DNA of 64,000 bases, taken from Methanolinea sp. GTDB taxonomy: Archaea; Halobacteriota; Methanomicrobia; Methanomicrobiales; Methanospirillaceae. The position numbers were made by a program, and so were the translations under genes. Every line of letters starts with the position of its first letter. The stretch's first letter is position 1. The stretch is taken from NCBI GenBank assembly GCA_018262855.1, contig JADFDO010000008.1:51705-115704 (forward strand). Direction: 5' to 3'. Of the stretch, positions 9,896 through 18,787 are shown one piece after another. The notes below the pieces were generated by a model. The model was not told the origin of the DNA and made no database searches. It saw only the letters and a program-made list of their open reading frames with translations.

Positions 9896-10243
9896 TTACA
9901 GTGCTGCAACAAGGCGTTCTTTATTTTTCTTCAGCTCGTAGCGGATACGTCCGACATTCGCTTCATTGCTTGCCACTACCGCAATCAATTCATCGGCAGA
10001 GAGAGGAGACATGATGATAGGGCCGTGATCGAGCTCGACGAGCATCTGGTGGAGCTCCCCCTTGCCGAGTTCCTTGCCCATCGCTTCGGAGGTACCCATA
10101 CCTGTCGATGCCATAGCACCAAGGGCATCGATATCCATTTTACCCGATACCGCACTCTCAATGACAAACCCGTCGCGTCCCACCACGACCGCAGCAGTCA
10201 CACCATCAATCTTCAAGAATTCTCCTAAAATCTGTTTTAGCAT
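9896..10243 (-). CDS. roadblock/LC7 domain protein (MglB-like)
   Basis: This 115-residue protein is almost entirely one roadblock/LC7 fold: helix LKQILGEFLKI, then GVTAAVVVGRDGFVIES, a central helix, the strand pair PIIMSPLSADELIAVVAS, and a C-terminal helix. In bacteria such proteins (MglB) regulate the MglA GTPase that sets cell polarity and type IV pilus position. No MglA-type GTPase is in this window. It is the first gene of the minus-strand run and diverges from the gene at 10408; the 164-base gap holds two inverted repeats and TATA-like boxes. Confidence 0.85.
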   Translation of the reverse strand: MLKQILGEFLKIDGVTAAVVVGRDGFVIESAVSGKMDIDALGAMASTGMGTSEAMGKELGKGELHQMLVELDHGPIIMSPLSADELIAVVASNEANVGRIRYELKKNKERLVAAL

Positions 10244-10280
10244 TCATGCCACCTACACTTATAAAGCATCTTTCTTGATA

Positions 10281-10292
10281 TATAAAAATAAA
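10281..10292 (-). promoter_or_regulatory. TATA-like box for the roadblock operon
   Basis: The AT-rich stretch reading TTTATATATC on the minus strand lies about 40 bases upstream of the ATG at 10243. A second, closer TATAAG-like site is at about 10258-10264. Either could serve as box A; inferred from sequence alone. Confidence 0.4.
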
Positions 10293-10326
10293 AATGTTTG
10301 CTATAGTTTCACATAGTTGCCACGTC

Positions 10327-10375
10327 ATTCTTGCCCGCTCAACCGATGGCAAGAATAATTGTATTGTACCAATAC
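10327..10375. repeat. two inverted repeats in a divergent promoter
   Basis: ATTCTTGCC at 10327-10335 is matched by GGCAAGAAT at 10348-10356 (9-bp arms, 12-base spacer). Immediately after, GTATTG at 10361-10366 is matched by CAATAC at 10370-10375 (3-base spacer). They lie between the divergent genes starting at 10243 and 10408 and could be operators for both. Confidence 0.5.
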
Positions 10376-10407
10376 CATTATGAAGAGAGGAGTAATGATC
10401 TTTTATA

Positions 10408-11151
10408 ATGCAACTACCCCGCGGCACTTTTCATTCCATGAAAAAAGGCATGAAAGTCGGTTTTATTTTAAATAACCTGAAAGAAGAGGGTTTTTCAGGT
10501 TCCTGTTCTCTTGCCTCCGGGGTCCATGTTATTGATCTGGTTGTCAGGGATGGGAATATCCTGCTCGCAAGCTGCGATTCAGCATGTGGAAATCCTGCGA
10601 TGGTTATGATACAATCCATGGTTGAGGAGATTGCAGACGCAGCCCTGTCAGATCTGACACCGGCACAGATGAAACTTACACTGGAGTTCAACGAACAGTG
10701 CAGGATCAGCGTAAAAAGGGAATCTCCTCAAAAATCCCCGGTCACTGCGCGTGAAGAGAATAAGGACGTCCAGAGTGTGAAAAGCGTTCAGAGAGAGAAT
10801 ATCCGAGAGGTTCCACCCGTACACCGTATACCCGAGAAGGAGAAGATCGTCCAGCCAGTATCCCCTCCTTTTGAATTGGATTCTCAAACAGAAAAGACAC
10901 CCCCGGCGCCTTCTTCCCCTCAAACGGCTCCACAGCCCGAGAAAATCCTATCCTCTCCGCCCGAATCCGGTAAGAGCAAGCAGGCTGACATATTCGCCCG
11001 TGACGGGGACGAGCTGACGCTGGTGGACAGGGATCTCAATGCCCTCGACTCGATGGACCTGGCGACCATGAGTACCAAGATCCGTGAAAACTGTAAAAGC
11101 ATGATTGAGAAACTGCACCTTGAACATCTTATGGAACACCAGAGGGATTGA
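10408..11151 (+). CDS. uncharacterised archaeal protein, DUF2226/DUF4388-like N-terminus
   Basis: This is a 247-residue protein. Residues 1-95 (LPRGTF, GFSGSCSLAS, IDLVVRDGNILLASC) resemble the N-terminal domain of the protein at 9149-9892, with the same P-x-GT-(F/Y) opening and strand pattern. A Pro/Ser/Lys-rich linker (about 100-195) follows, then a short C-terminal helix. No catalytic motif is visible. It diverges from the roadblock operon and leads a plus-strand run towards minD. DUF2226 is my best guess, not a verified match. Confidence 0.6.
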   Translation: MQLPRGTFHSMKKGMKVGFILNNLKEEGFSGSCSLASGVHVIDLVVRDGNILLASCDSACGNPAMVMIQSMVEEIADAALSDLTPAQMKLTLEFNEQCRISVKRESPQKSPVTAREENKDVQSVKSVQRENIREVPPVHRIPEKEKIVQPVSPPFELDSQTEKTPPAPSSPQTAPQPEKILSSPPESGKSKQADIFARDGDELTLVDRDLNALDSMDLATMSTKIRENCKSMIEKLHLEHLMEHQRD

Positions 11152-11163
11152 AGGGAATTCATC

Positions 11164-11778
11164 ATGGATTTCATTGGATACGATACATTCCTCCTGCTGG
11201 TATTGCTTATTCTCGTTGGAATTGTCCTTTTCCTCTCACTTGTGACTACCATTTATGTAACAAGGTTTTCAAAGAGGATCGCAGACCTGGAGAAGACCGT
11301 GGAAGGGTTTGTTGAACATTCCTCATCCCATGCTCTCTCAAAAAGCGTGGCAGAGGCAGGTACCGTAACTCCCATTCCTGCTGCTACAGCTCCTGCAAAG
11401 GAAGTGGTGCAGGAAGTGGCGGCTTCTCCCCGACCGGCAGAGAGGAAAAAATTCGATGTGGGCACTGATGCGCCTGATATTCCTTCAGGAATGAAAAATC
11501 TCTGTACGCTCTATGATCTTGATTCCCTCACAGTCTCATCACCTGACGGACTGGTGATCGCATCGTCAGGGCATCCCTCGGCGATCACCGAGGCTGCTCA
11601 GTTCAGTTATGCGTTCCTGACCGGGGCACCAATCACTGAAGAAGGCGTCCATGTATTCCCGGTTGATTTCCATGCTCATCCGCTTGTAGGAATATATCGC
11701 AGTTCCGGGTCTTTTCAGGATTCTTCCCTCGATTCGCTCAAAAAAGATCTCGAAAAAATTCTTGAAAAATGGATTTGA
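11164..11778 (+). CDS. membrane-anchored roadblock-like protein
   Basis: This 204-residue protein has one N-terminal transmembrane helix (about residues 8-33), a short coiled segment (KRIADLEKTVEGFVEH), an Ala/Pro/Val-rich linker and a C-terminal roadblock-like domain (MKNLCTLYDLDSLTVSSPDGLVIASSG, then PLVGIYRS). It lies 12 bases after the preceding gene. Its layout suggests a roadblock module tethered to the membrane, a possible dock for a MinD- or GTPase-type partner. The roadblock assignment of the C-terminus is less certain than for 9896-10243. Confidence 0.6.
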   Translation: MDFIGYDTFLLLVLLILVGIVLFLSLVTTIYVTRFSKRIADLEKTVEGFVEHSSSHALSKSVAEAGTVTPIPAATAPAKEVVQEVAASPRPAERKKFDVGTDAPDIPSGMKNLCTLYDLDSLTVSSPDGLVIASSGHPSAITEAAQFSYAFLTGAPITEEGVHVFPVDFHAHPLVGIYRSSGSFQDSSLDSLKKDLEKILEKWI

Positions 11779-11804
11779 GGATCAAACATGCGTTTTTCAT
11801 TAAC

Positions 11805-11814
11805 CTTATATAAG
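11805..11814 (+). promoter_or_regulatory. TATA box of the minD transcript
   Basis: The palindromic CTTATATAAG lies about 38 bases upstream of the minD ATG. Initiation about 25 bases downstream would leave a short leader carrying the GGAGG ribosome site before 11848. Confidence 0.55.
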
Positions 11815-11847
11815 CACAGGGTCAAACAAAAGGCAATGGAGGCTTGA

Positions 11848-12633
11848 ATGGTCAGAGTATTCACGATTGCATCCGGAAAGGGGGGTACCGGAAAAACCAC
11901 AACCACAGTCAATCTTGGAACAAGCCTCGCCCAGTTCGGGAAAAACACCATTATCATGGATGCCGACATCGGGATGGCAAACCTGGGGCTTGCGCTTGGA
12001 CTCGAGGATGCCCCGGTGACACTTCATGAAGTTCTTGCGGGGAAGGCCAATGTCCATGAGGCCATCTATGATGGGCCTGCTGATGTGAAAGTGGTACCAA
12101 GCGGGATATCGCTCCAGGGTTTCCAGCAGGCAAATCCTGAACGTCTCAAGGATGTGCTCAAGGAACTCGTTGAGGTGTGTGATTTTCTCATCATCGATGC
12201 TCCTGCAGGAATCAGCAGGGACGGGGTAATCCCTCTTGCCATCGCAGACGATGTGATCCTGGTGGTCAACCCCGAACTCTCTTCTATTGTCGATGCGTTA
12301 AAGACTAAAATACTCACGGAGGTAGTCGGTGGACACGTGCTTGGTGTCATAATAAACCGCGTAGGAACTGAAAAGACAGAGGTCGTCAAGCAGAAGATGG
12401 AGAAGGTGCTCGGAGTTCAGGTAATAGGTACAATCCCTGAAGATCCCAACGTCCGGAAAGCTGCATCATTCAAGACTCCCGTCGTCGTGAAGTATCCCTT
12501 ATCGCCTGCATCAATGGCTATCAAGAACCTTGCAGCGGAACTCGCAGGCATCCCGATTGAGCAACGTGGAACGGAGAGCCAGGACAAGTTCATCGAGAGG
12601 TTTGCAAAAGTCCTCTTCAGGGGGAAAAAATGA
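11848..12633 (+). CDS. minD: MinD/ParA-family cell-positioning ATPase
   Basis: This 261-residue ATPase has the deviant Walker A KGGTGKTT at the N-terminus, the MDADIGMANLGLAL switch, and Walker B FLIIDAPAGIS. The family dimerises on the membrane with ATP. In bacteria it positions division septa, pili or flagella; in haloarchaea MinD4 places archaella and chemosensory arrays. A TATA box and a GGAGG site precede it, and the next small gene overlaps its stop by 4 bases. Its place between roadblock genes and the prepilin peptidase suggests a role in placing the surface structure (inference). Confidence 0.9.
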   Translation: MVRVFTIASGKGGTGKTTTTVNLGTSLAQFGKNTIIMDADIGMANLGLALGLEDAPVTLHEVLAGKANVHEAIYDGPADVKVVPSGISLQGFQQANPERLKDVLKELVEVCDFLIIDAPAGISRDGVIPLAIADDVILVVNPELSSIVDALKTKILTEVVGGHVLGVIINRVGTEKTEVVKQKMEKVLGVQVIGTIPEDPNVRKAASFKTPVVVKYPLSPASMAIKNLAAELAGIPIEQRGTESQDKFIERFAKVLFRGKK

Positions 12634-12827
12634 CGCTGGAGATGATCCTGCTGATCATCAGCAGCCTTGTGATTCTTTTCCTCCTGATCCTGGTTGTCTT
12701 TATGTATATCCGTATTCGACAGTTGGTCAGGGACTTTGAACTCCTCGAATCACAGATAATGGTCACAGATTCAGAGTTCGACGCCCTGATGGCAAACGTC
12801 GACGAGATTGGTCATCTCAAGATCTGA
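12630..12827 (+). CDS. small single-pass membrane protein coupled to minD
   Basis: This 65-residue protein has one long N-terminal transmembrane helix (about residues 3-27) and an acidic cytoplasmic tail (RIRQLVRDFELLESQ onward). It starts with ATGA overlap on the minD stop, so translation is coupled. It has no class III prepilin cleavage site. It could be a membrane partner of MinD; function unknown. A TTTTTT run at 12853-12858 may end the transcript. Confidence 0.6.
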   Translation: MTLEMILLIISSLVILFLLILVVFMYIRIRQLVRDFELLESQIMVTDSEFDALMANVDEIGHLKI

Positions 12828-12894
12828 TTGCCCAGGGCGTCAGACCGCTGACCTTTTTTCAAGCCCTATTTCATGCTCTTCTTCATTCCGAGTG

Positions 12895-13026
12895 ATGGAT
12901 AAAAAAGCAGGGATATTCGAGTTATCTCACGAGGATAACACGGAGAACCGCTATTTCCTAGAGGCTAGAAAGATTGTGATGGAGAGTGGTGAAGGGAGTG
13001 TCAGGATTCTCCCTGCCGGTTCTTGA
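12895..13026 (+). CDS. possible 43-residue hydrophilic protein
   Basis: An open frame from ATG 12895 to TGA 13026 encodes a charged peptide (MDKKAGIFELSHEDNTEN...). It converges on and overlaps the 3' end of the V4R gene by 26 bases and has no strong ribosome site. It may be chance. Confidence 0.2.
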   Translation: MDKKAGIFELSHEDNTENRYFLEARKIVMESGEGSVRILPAGS

Positions 13027-14554
13027 TCTGGAACACGCAATGTTCGTCTCCCTTTGACTTGCACGTTATCTCCCTGCACTGGACCTTGATCCCAAAAGAG
13101 CCTTCAATGATTCCTGCAAGAAGACCTGCCGTACAGAAGCAGACCGGTTTTCCGGTATTGCCAAACGACTCGGACTCTACCGTGTGGGAGAGGGTAATTG
13201 TCTTCGTCTTGGTCTTCTCATCCCATTCCTCCTTCACGAGGTTGAACCAGCCCATCTGGGAATAGAAGGCAAATGCCATGTCGGAGAGTGTCTTAGGATT
13301 GATCTTTTTCTGGCCTTCTTCCTTTATCGTGTCTTCCGGAATTCCAACAAACAGGATACCTATAGTCTCTCCTGCAGGATTTTTGATTGGCTCATACGCC
13401 GTGACATAATTTTTCCCAACCACATCTGCAGTGCCGTAATAGGTCTGCCCTTTGTTGATCACGGCATCATAGACGACATTTGAAATCTCGGTCCCGACAG
13501 CCCGCTTGCCATCGGCGCCAATAACGTTGGTAGATACACGGATTGCCTTATCACCGATCTTCTGGAAGACGGTGGCCTTGCTGCCCCGTTCCTTTTCAAT
13601 GGAATCAACAACCTCGAAGTTATCATTGACGACGTGGCCGCCGTAGGCAATCTTGCCTCCGGTTATTGATGGAGTCCCGTGTGCTGCGAATCGGTCATGC
13701 AACATCTTAAGATCCCCGTCAAGTTTGGTCCTGGAGAGGTCAAAATAGATACTCATCTTCTTGTAGTGCTCCACGTTCTCCTTTCCCATGTCCATGTAGG
13801 CACGGTAGTTGACACCGCTTGCCGGCGCCTCTCCCATGGTCTTCTTCAACGAATTGGTCATGGACGTGAAGATAAACCGGGGCATCATGACAACCGGTTC
13901 ATCCATCAGGGAAATCTTGCCTTCAAGAGGCTTGTGTTCAATGAACTCGGTGATTGCCGAATCGCCCTTGACCACCGCTTCAGCCTTGAATTTCCAGCTC
14001 GCAGGAACCTGGTCTGCCTGGAAGGTGCAGTATTCGTCACCGTTCGCATGGCAGGATTTCTCCAGACAGAACCAGTTTTTTCCGGTTATGGACATGAGGA
14101 TCCCTTCGATCCACCCCTGGTGAATACCACAGACAGGCATCTTCCAGTCCTTGAGAACCTCGGACTCAAACGTATGCTTGCACCGGAGCACGATCCTCTT
14201 CTCACTCGCTTCAACGAGCTCGAACGGAGCTCCCCATCCCTGCTGGTGCTGGAGCTTGAAGACGAGCATCAGGAACTCTTCCGGTTTCAAATTCATCCCG
14301 AGTTTCTTTAAGAGGTTGTTGAGCCCGACCGATCCCTTGCCGACGGAACGGAAGAGCTTGCGCATGGCCTTGTTGGCAAGCTTCCTGTTGAGGTTGGCTT
14401 CGTACAATTCGTAGAGGGCCCTCACAAGGTAATTCGGGTTACTGGCTGTCCGCACCCCAAAACAGGTCACCACTCCTTCGGCAGGATTCATTTGAAAATA
14501 CCCGGTAATGTCCTTGCTCCCACTGAGGATGGCCTCAAAATCTTGTTTATCCAT
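13001..14554 (-). CDS. soluble V4R-Cache-V4R sensor protein
   Basis: This 517-residue protein has no transmembrane segment. A V4R (4VR) small-molecule-binding domain lies at about residues 90-185, ending in a C-x4-C-x7-C motif (CLEKSCHANGDEYC). The middle (about 265-430) resembles a Cache sensor domain (VGTEISN, YYGTADVVGKNYVTAYEPI, GILFVGIPEDTI). A second V4R domain closes the protein (about 435-512) with the same spacing (CREITCKSKGDEHC). Each V4R copy also has an upstream cysteine in a PVC motif. Cache domains are usually extracytoplasmic, so a cytosolic one between two V4R copies is odd. Ligand and partner are unknown. Confidence 0.75.
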   Translation of the reverse strand: MDKQDFEAILSGSKDITGYFQMNPAEGVVTCFGVRTASNPNYLVRALYELYEANLNRKLANKAMRKLFRSVGKGSVGLNNLLKKLGMNLKPEEFLMLVFKLQHQQGWGAPFELVEASEKRIVLRCKHTFESEVLKDWKMPVCGIHQGWIEGILMSITGKNWFCLEKSCHANGDEYCTFQADQVPASWKFKAEAVVKGDSAITEFIEHKPLEGKISLMDEPVVMMPRFIFTSMTNSLKKTMGEAPASGVNYRAYMDMGKENVEHYKKMSIYFDLSRTKLDGDLKMLHDRFAAHGTPSITGGKIAYGGHVVNDNFEVVDSIEKERGSKATVFQKIGDKAIRVSTNVIGADGKRAVGTEISNVVYDAVINKGQTYYGTADVVGKNYVTAYEPIKNPAGETIGILFVGIPEDTIKEEGQKKINPKTLSDMAFAFYSQMGWFNLVKEEWDEKTKTKTITLSHTVESESFGNTGKPVCFCTAGLLAGIIEGSFGIKVQCREITCKSKGDEHCVFQIKNRQGES

Positions 14555-14657
14555 TGGTTCCGACTCCTCAAACCAGATATCTGCTGTGCACTCAAATAAA
14601 ATTGGTGTATGCTATTCCCGGATCACCCAGGTCCTGGCTCATGAGAAACTAGTATGA

Positions 14658-15281
14658 TCAGGTTATGTCCAGGGTAACAACCTGTTTGAGAAGCCCCGCA
14701 TCGAACTCGAACTCATAGGTCTTTGTCGAAAGGTCTTTTTCATGGACCACACACTCATACCTTCCGTACAGGAGCCTGAACGATACCTTTCCTTCGGAAC
14801 TTGTAAAATCGTTTGCGATAACCTGGTTATCCTTCCTTATCGAGATCCGCCGGCCCGGTAACGGCTTTCCTTCTTTCACAAGCTTCATGGCAAAGATTCC
14901 GGCCCCGGTCTCTCCAACCTTTTTCATTTCGGGGATGTCCCGCGCCTTTCCCCTGTCAAAGAGGTTCCTGTCAAAGACACGACATCCCAGGATAATGCGT
15001 TCGATCACCGCAGGATTTACAGGGTAAAACGTGAACTGCTCATTCCCTTTCAGGAGATAGACTGCCTTGTTCCCAAAAAGGCACCCCTTGTCATCGTGGA
15101 GAATTGCTCCATTGGGTTCACCTTCGGAGAAAAGGATATACCAGGCCTGGCGTCTGTCTGCAGATTTCGCAATACCAAAGAGAGCCTCTTTTCTTGTCAT
15201 CTCGAGCAGATTCTGCAGGGAAAAAGGCCCCTGTGTTTCCGAGCTTTCGAGAAGGGATTCCAGGATCTCCTTGCTTGTCAT
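14658..15281 (-). CDS. uncharacterised DUF4388-like protein with C-terminal beta domain
   Basis: This 207-residue protein has an N-terminal half (PFSLQNLLEM, FSEGEPNGAILHDDKGCLFGNKAVYLL) matching the pattern of the other PATAN/DUF4388-like proteins in this block. Residues about 140-207 form a beta-sandwich-like segment (GRRISIRKDNQ, SSEGKVSFRLLYGRYECVV) resembling CnaB/carboxypeptidase-regulatory repeats. No signal peptide is visible. It lies between the V4R sensor and the prepilin peptidase, which suggests membership of the same module. Function unknown. Confidence 0.55.
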   Translation of the reverse strand: MTSKEILESLLESSETQGPFSLQNLLEMTRKEALFGIAKSADRRQAWYILFSEGEPNGAILHDDKGCLFGNKAVYLLKGNEQFTFYPVNPAVIERIILGCRVFDRNLFDRGKARDIPEMKKVGETGAGIFAMKLVKEGKPLPGRRISIRKDNQVIANDFTSSEGKVSFRLLYGRYECVVHEKDLSTKTYEFEFDAGLLKQVVTLDIT

Positions 15282-15421
15282 GGCGAATCAAATCCTTTTG
15301 CTCTCATCTGCCATTGCCACCATTCAACCGTGGACGGATTTCCTCGCAATCGTCTCAGCGTCATAGTATCGTTCAGGTGAATTCAGGTGACTTTTAGGTG
15401 CCGCATCGGAACCCGGGGGCC

Positions 15422-16252
15422 ATGCATAAGAACCCGCACGACTCATATGTACCTGTATCCATGATAATCCCTCTGGCCATCGGTGCGGCTGCTGTCATCT
15501 GTACCTTCTTTTACGCTTCCTTTCGCGATGTGAAGGAGAGGCGGGTTCCCTTTGCCACATGGTATCCCATGCTCGCCATCGCAGTTCCGATGGTGATCTG
15601 GTTTTATATGAATGCCTGGATCCAGAACGGGTGGGAGATCGTCGTATATTTCCTCATTCTCACGCTGCTCTTTTCCGCAATTTTTTATTTCTTTGCATGG
15701 ATGAATCTCTTTGGGGGTGCAGATGCATGGGCACTCATATTCCTGTGTGTTTCCATCCCTGCTTTTCCCATAGAACCTGCGACAGGGTATCCTCCTCTCG
15801 GATTCTTACCATTTACTGTCCTTGTGAATGCGCTGATACTGAACTTCCTTACTCCCCTTGGTCTGTTCATTAAGAATCTTCTGGACGGTCAACGGGCACC
15901 ATTTCCCTATATGTTTCTCGGGTTTCCTCTCCCGGCGGACGAACTCCCGCGGGCTTATGGATTCATCATGGAAGAGATCGATGAAGACGGTGATGACATG
16001 ATTACGAGGCGGTTCATACGACCCGGTGAAGCGATTCAGAAGATGGTTTCCGGCAAGAAGAGGGTTTATACCAAGGATCTACGCCTCCATCCTGAGAATT
16101 ACACCCGGGAAATATCTCTGTTCCGGAAGGCAGGTCATGTATGGATCTCATATGGGATACCTTTCATCGTTCCCCTTACTGCAGGATTAATCTCGGCTCT
16201 CTTCGTTGGTGATATCCTGTTCCTATTTATGAAATTCCTGGCAGGTGTCTGA
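15422..16252 (+). CDS. A24-family archaeal prepilin/prearchaellin peptidase (FlaK/PibD type)
   Basis: This is an integral membrane aspartic peptidase that removes class III signal peptides from pilins or archaellins. The catalytic aspartates are in RDVKERRVP (after the first membrane helix) and in GGAD, the family's GxGD position. About six hydrophobic segments are seen, with a long soluble insert (about residues 165-245) as in FlaK. ATG 15422 follows a purine-rich stretch; GTG 15398 and ATG 15461 are alternatives. Its proximity to the pilus ATPase/GspF genes supports processing of pilins encoded elsewhere. hisI overlaps its stop. Confidence 0.85.
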   Translation: MHKNPHDSYVPVSMIIPLAIGAAAVICTFFYASFRDVKERRVPFATWYPMLAIAVPMVIWFYMNAWIQNGWEIVVYFLILTLLFSAIFYFFAWMNLFGGADAWALIFLCVSIPAFPIEPATGYPPLGFLPFTVLVNALILNFLTPLGLFIKNLLDGQRAPFPYMFLGFPLPADELPRAYGFIMEEIDEDGDDMITRRFIRPGEAIQKMVSGKKRVYTKDLRLHPENYTREISLFRKAGHVWISYGIPFIVPLTAGLISALFVGDILFLFMKFLAGV

Positions 16253-16622
16253 AGTGCTCACTCTCAACTACAAAGACGGTCTTGTCCCGGTCGTGGTGCA
16301 GGATGCATGCACACGGGATGTATTGATGATGGCGTATGCCAATGCACAGGCGGTTGAACTCACCATCCAGACTGGATATGCCCATTATTACTCGCGGAGC
16401 AGGAGGAAGTTATGGAAGAAGGGTGAAGAGAGCGGTCATCTACAGAGAGTACTCAGGGTTCTTGTCGACTGCGACGAGGACTGCCTTCTGTACGAGGTCG
16501 AACAGTCAGGTGCCGCCTGCCATATGGGATACCCGTCATGCTTTTTCCGGACTATCGAGGGAGAGGTTGTTGCAGAACAGGTCTTCGATCCCGACAGCGT
16601 GTATGGAAAAAGATCACCATGA
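16245..16622 (+). CDS. hisI: phosphoribosyl-AMP cyclohydrolase
   Basis: This enzyme opens the adenine ring of phosphoribosyl-AMP in the third step of histidine synthesis. The 125-residue protein shows the family signatures [29 protein letters not shown], the metal-binding DCDEDCLLY and [13 protein letters not shown] 16245 overlaps the peptidase stop by 8 bases; GTG 16254 is an alternative. Coupling a histidine gene to a prepilin peptidase has no obvious functional logic. A TTTTTT run near 16665 may terminate the transcript. Confidence 0.92.
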   Translation: MSEVLTLNYKDGLVPVVVQDACTRDVLMMAYANAQAVELTIQTGYAHYYSRSRRKLWKKGEESGHLQRVLRVLVDCDEDCLLYEVEQSGAACHMGYPSCFFRTIEGEVVAEQVFDPDSVYGKRSP

Positions 16623-16723
16623 ATCCTCTTCTTGACCGGTAAAAGTTAGTGGAAGAACACTGACCTTTTTTCCGGACGAAACGATCAGGACTCCCCCGGT
16701 TTTTGACAGAACTTTCATGTATT

Positions 16724-16747
16724 TCCTCGAGTAATATTACTCGTGGA
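16724..16747. promoter_or_regulatory. 24-bp palindromic operator candidate upstream of the PIN-ATPase gene
   Basis: A perfect 16-bp palindrome, CGAGTAATATTACTCG (16728-16743), extends to 24 bp with one mismatched pair (T16727/T16744). It lies next to a TATA-like TTAATAC (16749-16755), about 125 bases before the likely start codon. This placement fits a repressor or activator site. Confidence 0.5.
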
Positions 16748-16866
16748 CTTAATACAGAGGGCTGGGGGGCAATATACACTGTTGATCACAGATTCCTCCA
16801 GTGACAAAAATACGCCCTATCCCGGCCAGAATCCACATAATAGAACTAAACAATCAGGTGAGGCTT

Positions 16867-18747
16867 TTGAAATTAGTACCGGATACCAGTGTCGTAATAG
16901 ACGGTCGCATCACCTCCATGATACAAACTGGAGAATATAAGGGTGCATCAATAATAATCCCGGAAGCAGTGGTCGCAGAACTCGAAGCACAGGCAAATCA
17001 GGGACGGGAGATTGGATTTTCGGGCCTGACCGAGCTTCAGGCGTTATGCAAACTTGCGGAAGAAGGCACGATTGAGCTCAAATTCGTGGGTGTGCGTCCC
17101 AGCCTTGAGCAGGTAAAACTCGCCAGTGGCGGAGAAATTGACGCGTTGATTCGTAACGCTGCAATCGAGAATAGTGCGAAGTTTATCACGAGCGATGTGG
17201 TCCAGGCCGAGGTGGCCAAAGCCAAAGGACTCGACGTGATTTACTTAAGGCCGCAGGTGGAGGGCTTCACTCCTCTCGGTATCGACCAGTTCTTCGACGA
17301 GCATACCATCGCGGTCTATCTCAAGGAGAGAGTATCCCCGATGGCCAAGAAGGGGACGGTCAAAGAGATGCGCCTGGTGAAGATCAGGGAACAGGTCAGC
17401 ACTGACTATGAATTGAGAAACCTTGCACAGGAGATTCTGGAACGGGCAAAACGTGACCCTGACGGCTTTATAGAGCTTGAGAAAAGGGGTGTTACGGTTG
17501 TCCAGATCGGCTCGATGAGGATCGCCATAACCCGGAGACCGTTCTCGGATGGCATGGAGATTACCGCGGTCCGCCCGATCGCCGATGTAAGCCTGGAACA
17601 GTTCAACAAAGCCAACATCATCAAGACAAGGATTGTCGGTGATAAACGGGGCCTTCTTATCGCAGGATCACCGGGTGGAGGGAAGACGACCCTTGCTCAG
17701 AGCATCGCCACCTACCTGGCGGACCATGGATACGTGGTGAAGACCATGGAGGCCCCCCGCGAACTCCAGGTTCCCGATCATATCACCCAGTATACCTCGC
17801 TTGACGGAAGCATGGAGAATACCGCAGATGTTCTCATGCTTGTGAGGCCTGATTTCGTAATCTTCGATGAACTCCGGAAAAATGAGGATTTCAGGGTCTT
17901 TGCCGACATGCGCCTTGCCGGAATTGGAATGATAGGGGTTATCCATGCAATTGGTGCACACGACGCACTTCAACGCTTTTCGGACAGGGTCGATTTCGGC
18001 GTTCTTCCGCAGATAATCAACACCATCATATTTGTCGATAAAGGTGAGATCACCAATGTCTACGACGTCGGTTTTACCATCAAGGTTCCCGAGGGGATGT
18101 CGTCTGAGATCAACCTCCGCCCGGTGACCACGGTCTCGGATTACGAGACAGGGGACCTGGTGTTTGAGATCTTCAAATATGACGGTGAGACCATCGTGAT
18201 GCCGGTGATGGGGCCGGTCTCGGCACCTGCACCCCTCAAATCGCCTGCACCGCCAAAAGAAGAGGAGAATACGCAATGGAAGATCCTCGAGAAGGAGATC
18301 CAGAGGGAGATCGGCCGGTACACCGATGGGTATGTGGATGTTCACATGCTCTCCGATTCAAAGGCGGTAGTCTATATCGAGGATAAGGATGTTCCGGCCG
18401 CCATCGGCAAAGGTGGGAAGAATATCGCTGCAATCGTGAACAAGGTGGGAATTGGCATTGACATCAGACCGAGGACCGAACTCGAAAAGACACCGGCACC
18501 TCCGTCCCAGGAGGAAGAACTCCAGCTGGGCGGTGGACTGAAAATACGTATGGACAAGAAGCAGTTGGCCATCATCTGCCCTGAACAGGGTGGAAAGATT
18601 GTGGATGTCTTTTCAGGGAAGGAATATCTGTTTACCGCGACGGTCAACGACTCCGGGGAGATCCACCTGGCCAAGAATTCGACCATCGCACTTGAGCTCA
18701 TCAAGCGCTACAATGAAGGCGACACCATTAAACTGAGGCCTGTATAG
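16867..18747 (+). CDS. PIN domain-KH domain ATPase (PINA-type)
   Basis: Three parts are visible: an N-terminal PIN nuclease-like domain ([24 protein letters not shown]), a central VirB11/GspE-like ATPase with Walker [13 protein letters not shown] and [14 protein letters not shown], and a KH domain with [10 protein letters not shown] (about residues 530-545). The Sulfolobus homologue PINA is reported to act in Holliday junction migration. I choose TTG 16867 because AGGTGAGG sits just upstream and the protein then begins at the first PIN strand; GTG 16801 would add 22 residues and could be a leaderless start from a TATA at about 16769. Confidence 0.88.
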   Translation: MKLVPDTSVVIDGRITSMIQTGEYKGASIIIPEAVVAELEAQANQGREIGFSGLTELQALCKLAEEGTIELKFVGVRPSLEQVKLASGGEIDALIRNAAIENSAKFITSDVVQAEVAKAKGLDVIYLRPQVEGFTPLGIDQFFDEHTIAVYLKERVSPMAKKGTVKEMRLVKIREQVSTDYELRNLAQEILERAKRDPDGFIELEKRGVTVVQIGSMRIAITRRPFSDGMEITAVRPIADVSLEQFNKANIIKTRIVGDKRGLLIAGSPGGGKTTLAQSIATYLADHGYVVKTMEAPRELQVPDHITQYTSLDGSMENTADVLMLVRPDFVIFDELRKNEDFRVFADMRLAGIGMIGVIHAIGAHDALQRFSDRVDFGVLPQIINTIIFVDKGEITNVYDVGFTIKVPEGMSSEINLRPVTTVSDYETGDLVFEIFKYDGETIVMPVMGPVSAPAPLKSPAPPKEEENTQWKILEKEIQREIGRYTDGYVDVHMLSDSKAVVYIEDKDVPAAIGKGGKNIAAIVNKVGIGIDIRPRTELEKTPAPPSQEEELQLGGGLKIRMDKKQLAIICPEQGGKIVDVFSGKEYLFTATVNDSGEIHLAKNSTIALELIKRYNEGDTIKLRPV

Positions 18748-18787
18748 GCATTTTTCCAATCTTTTATTGAGGAGAGGGTGAGAATAC

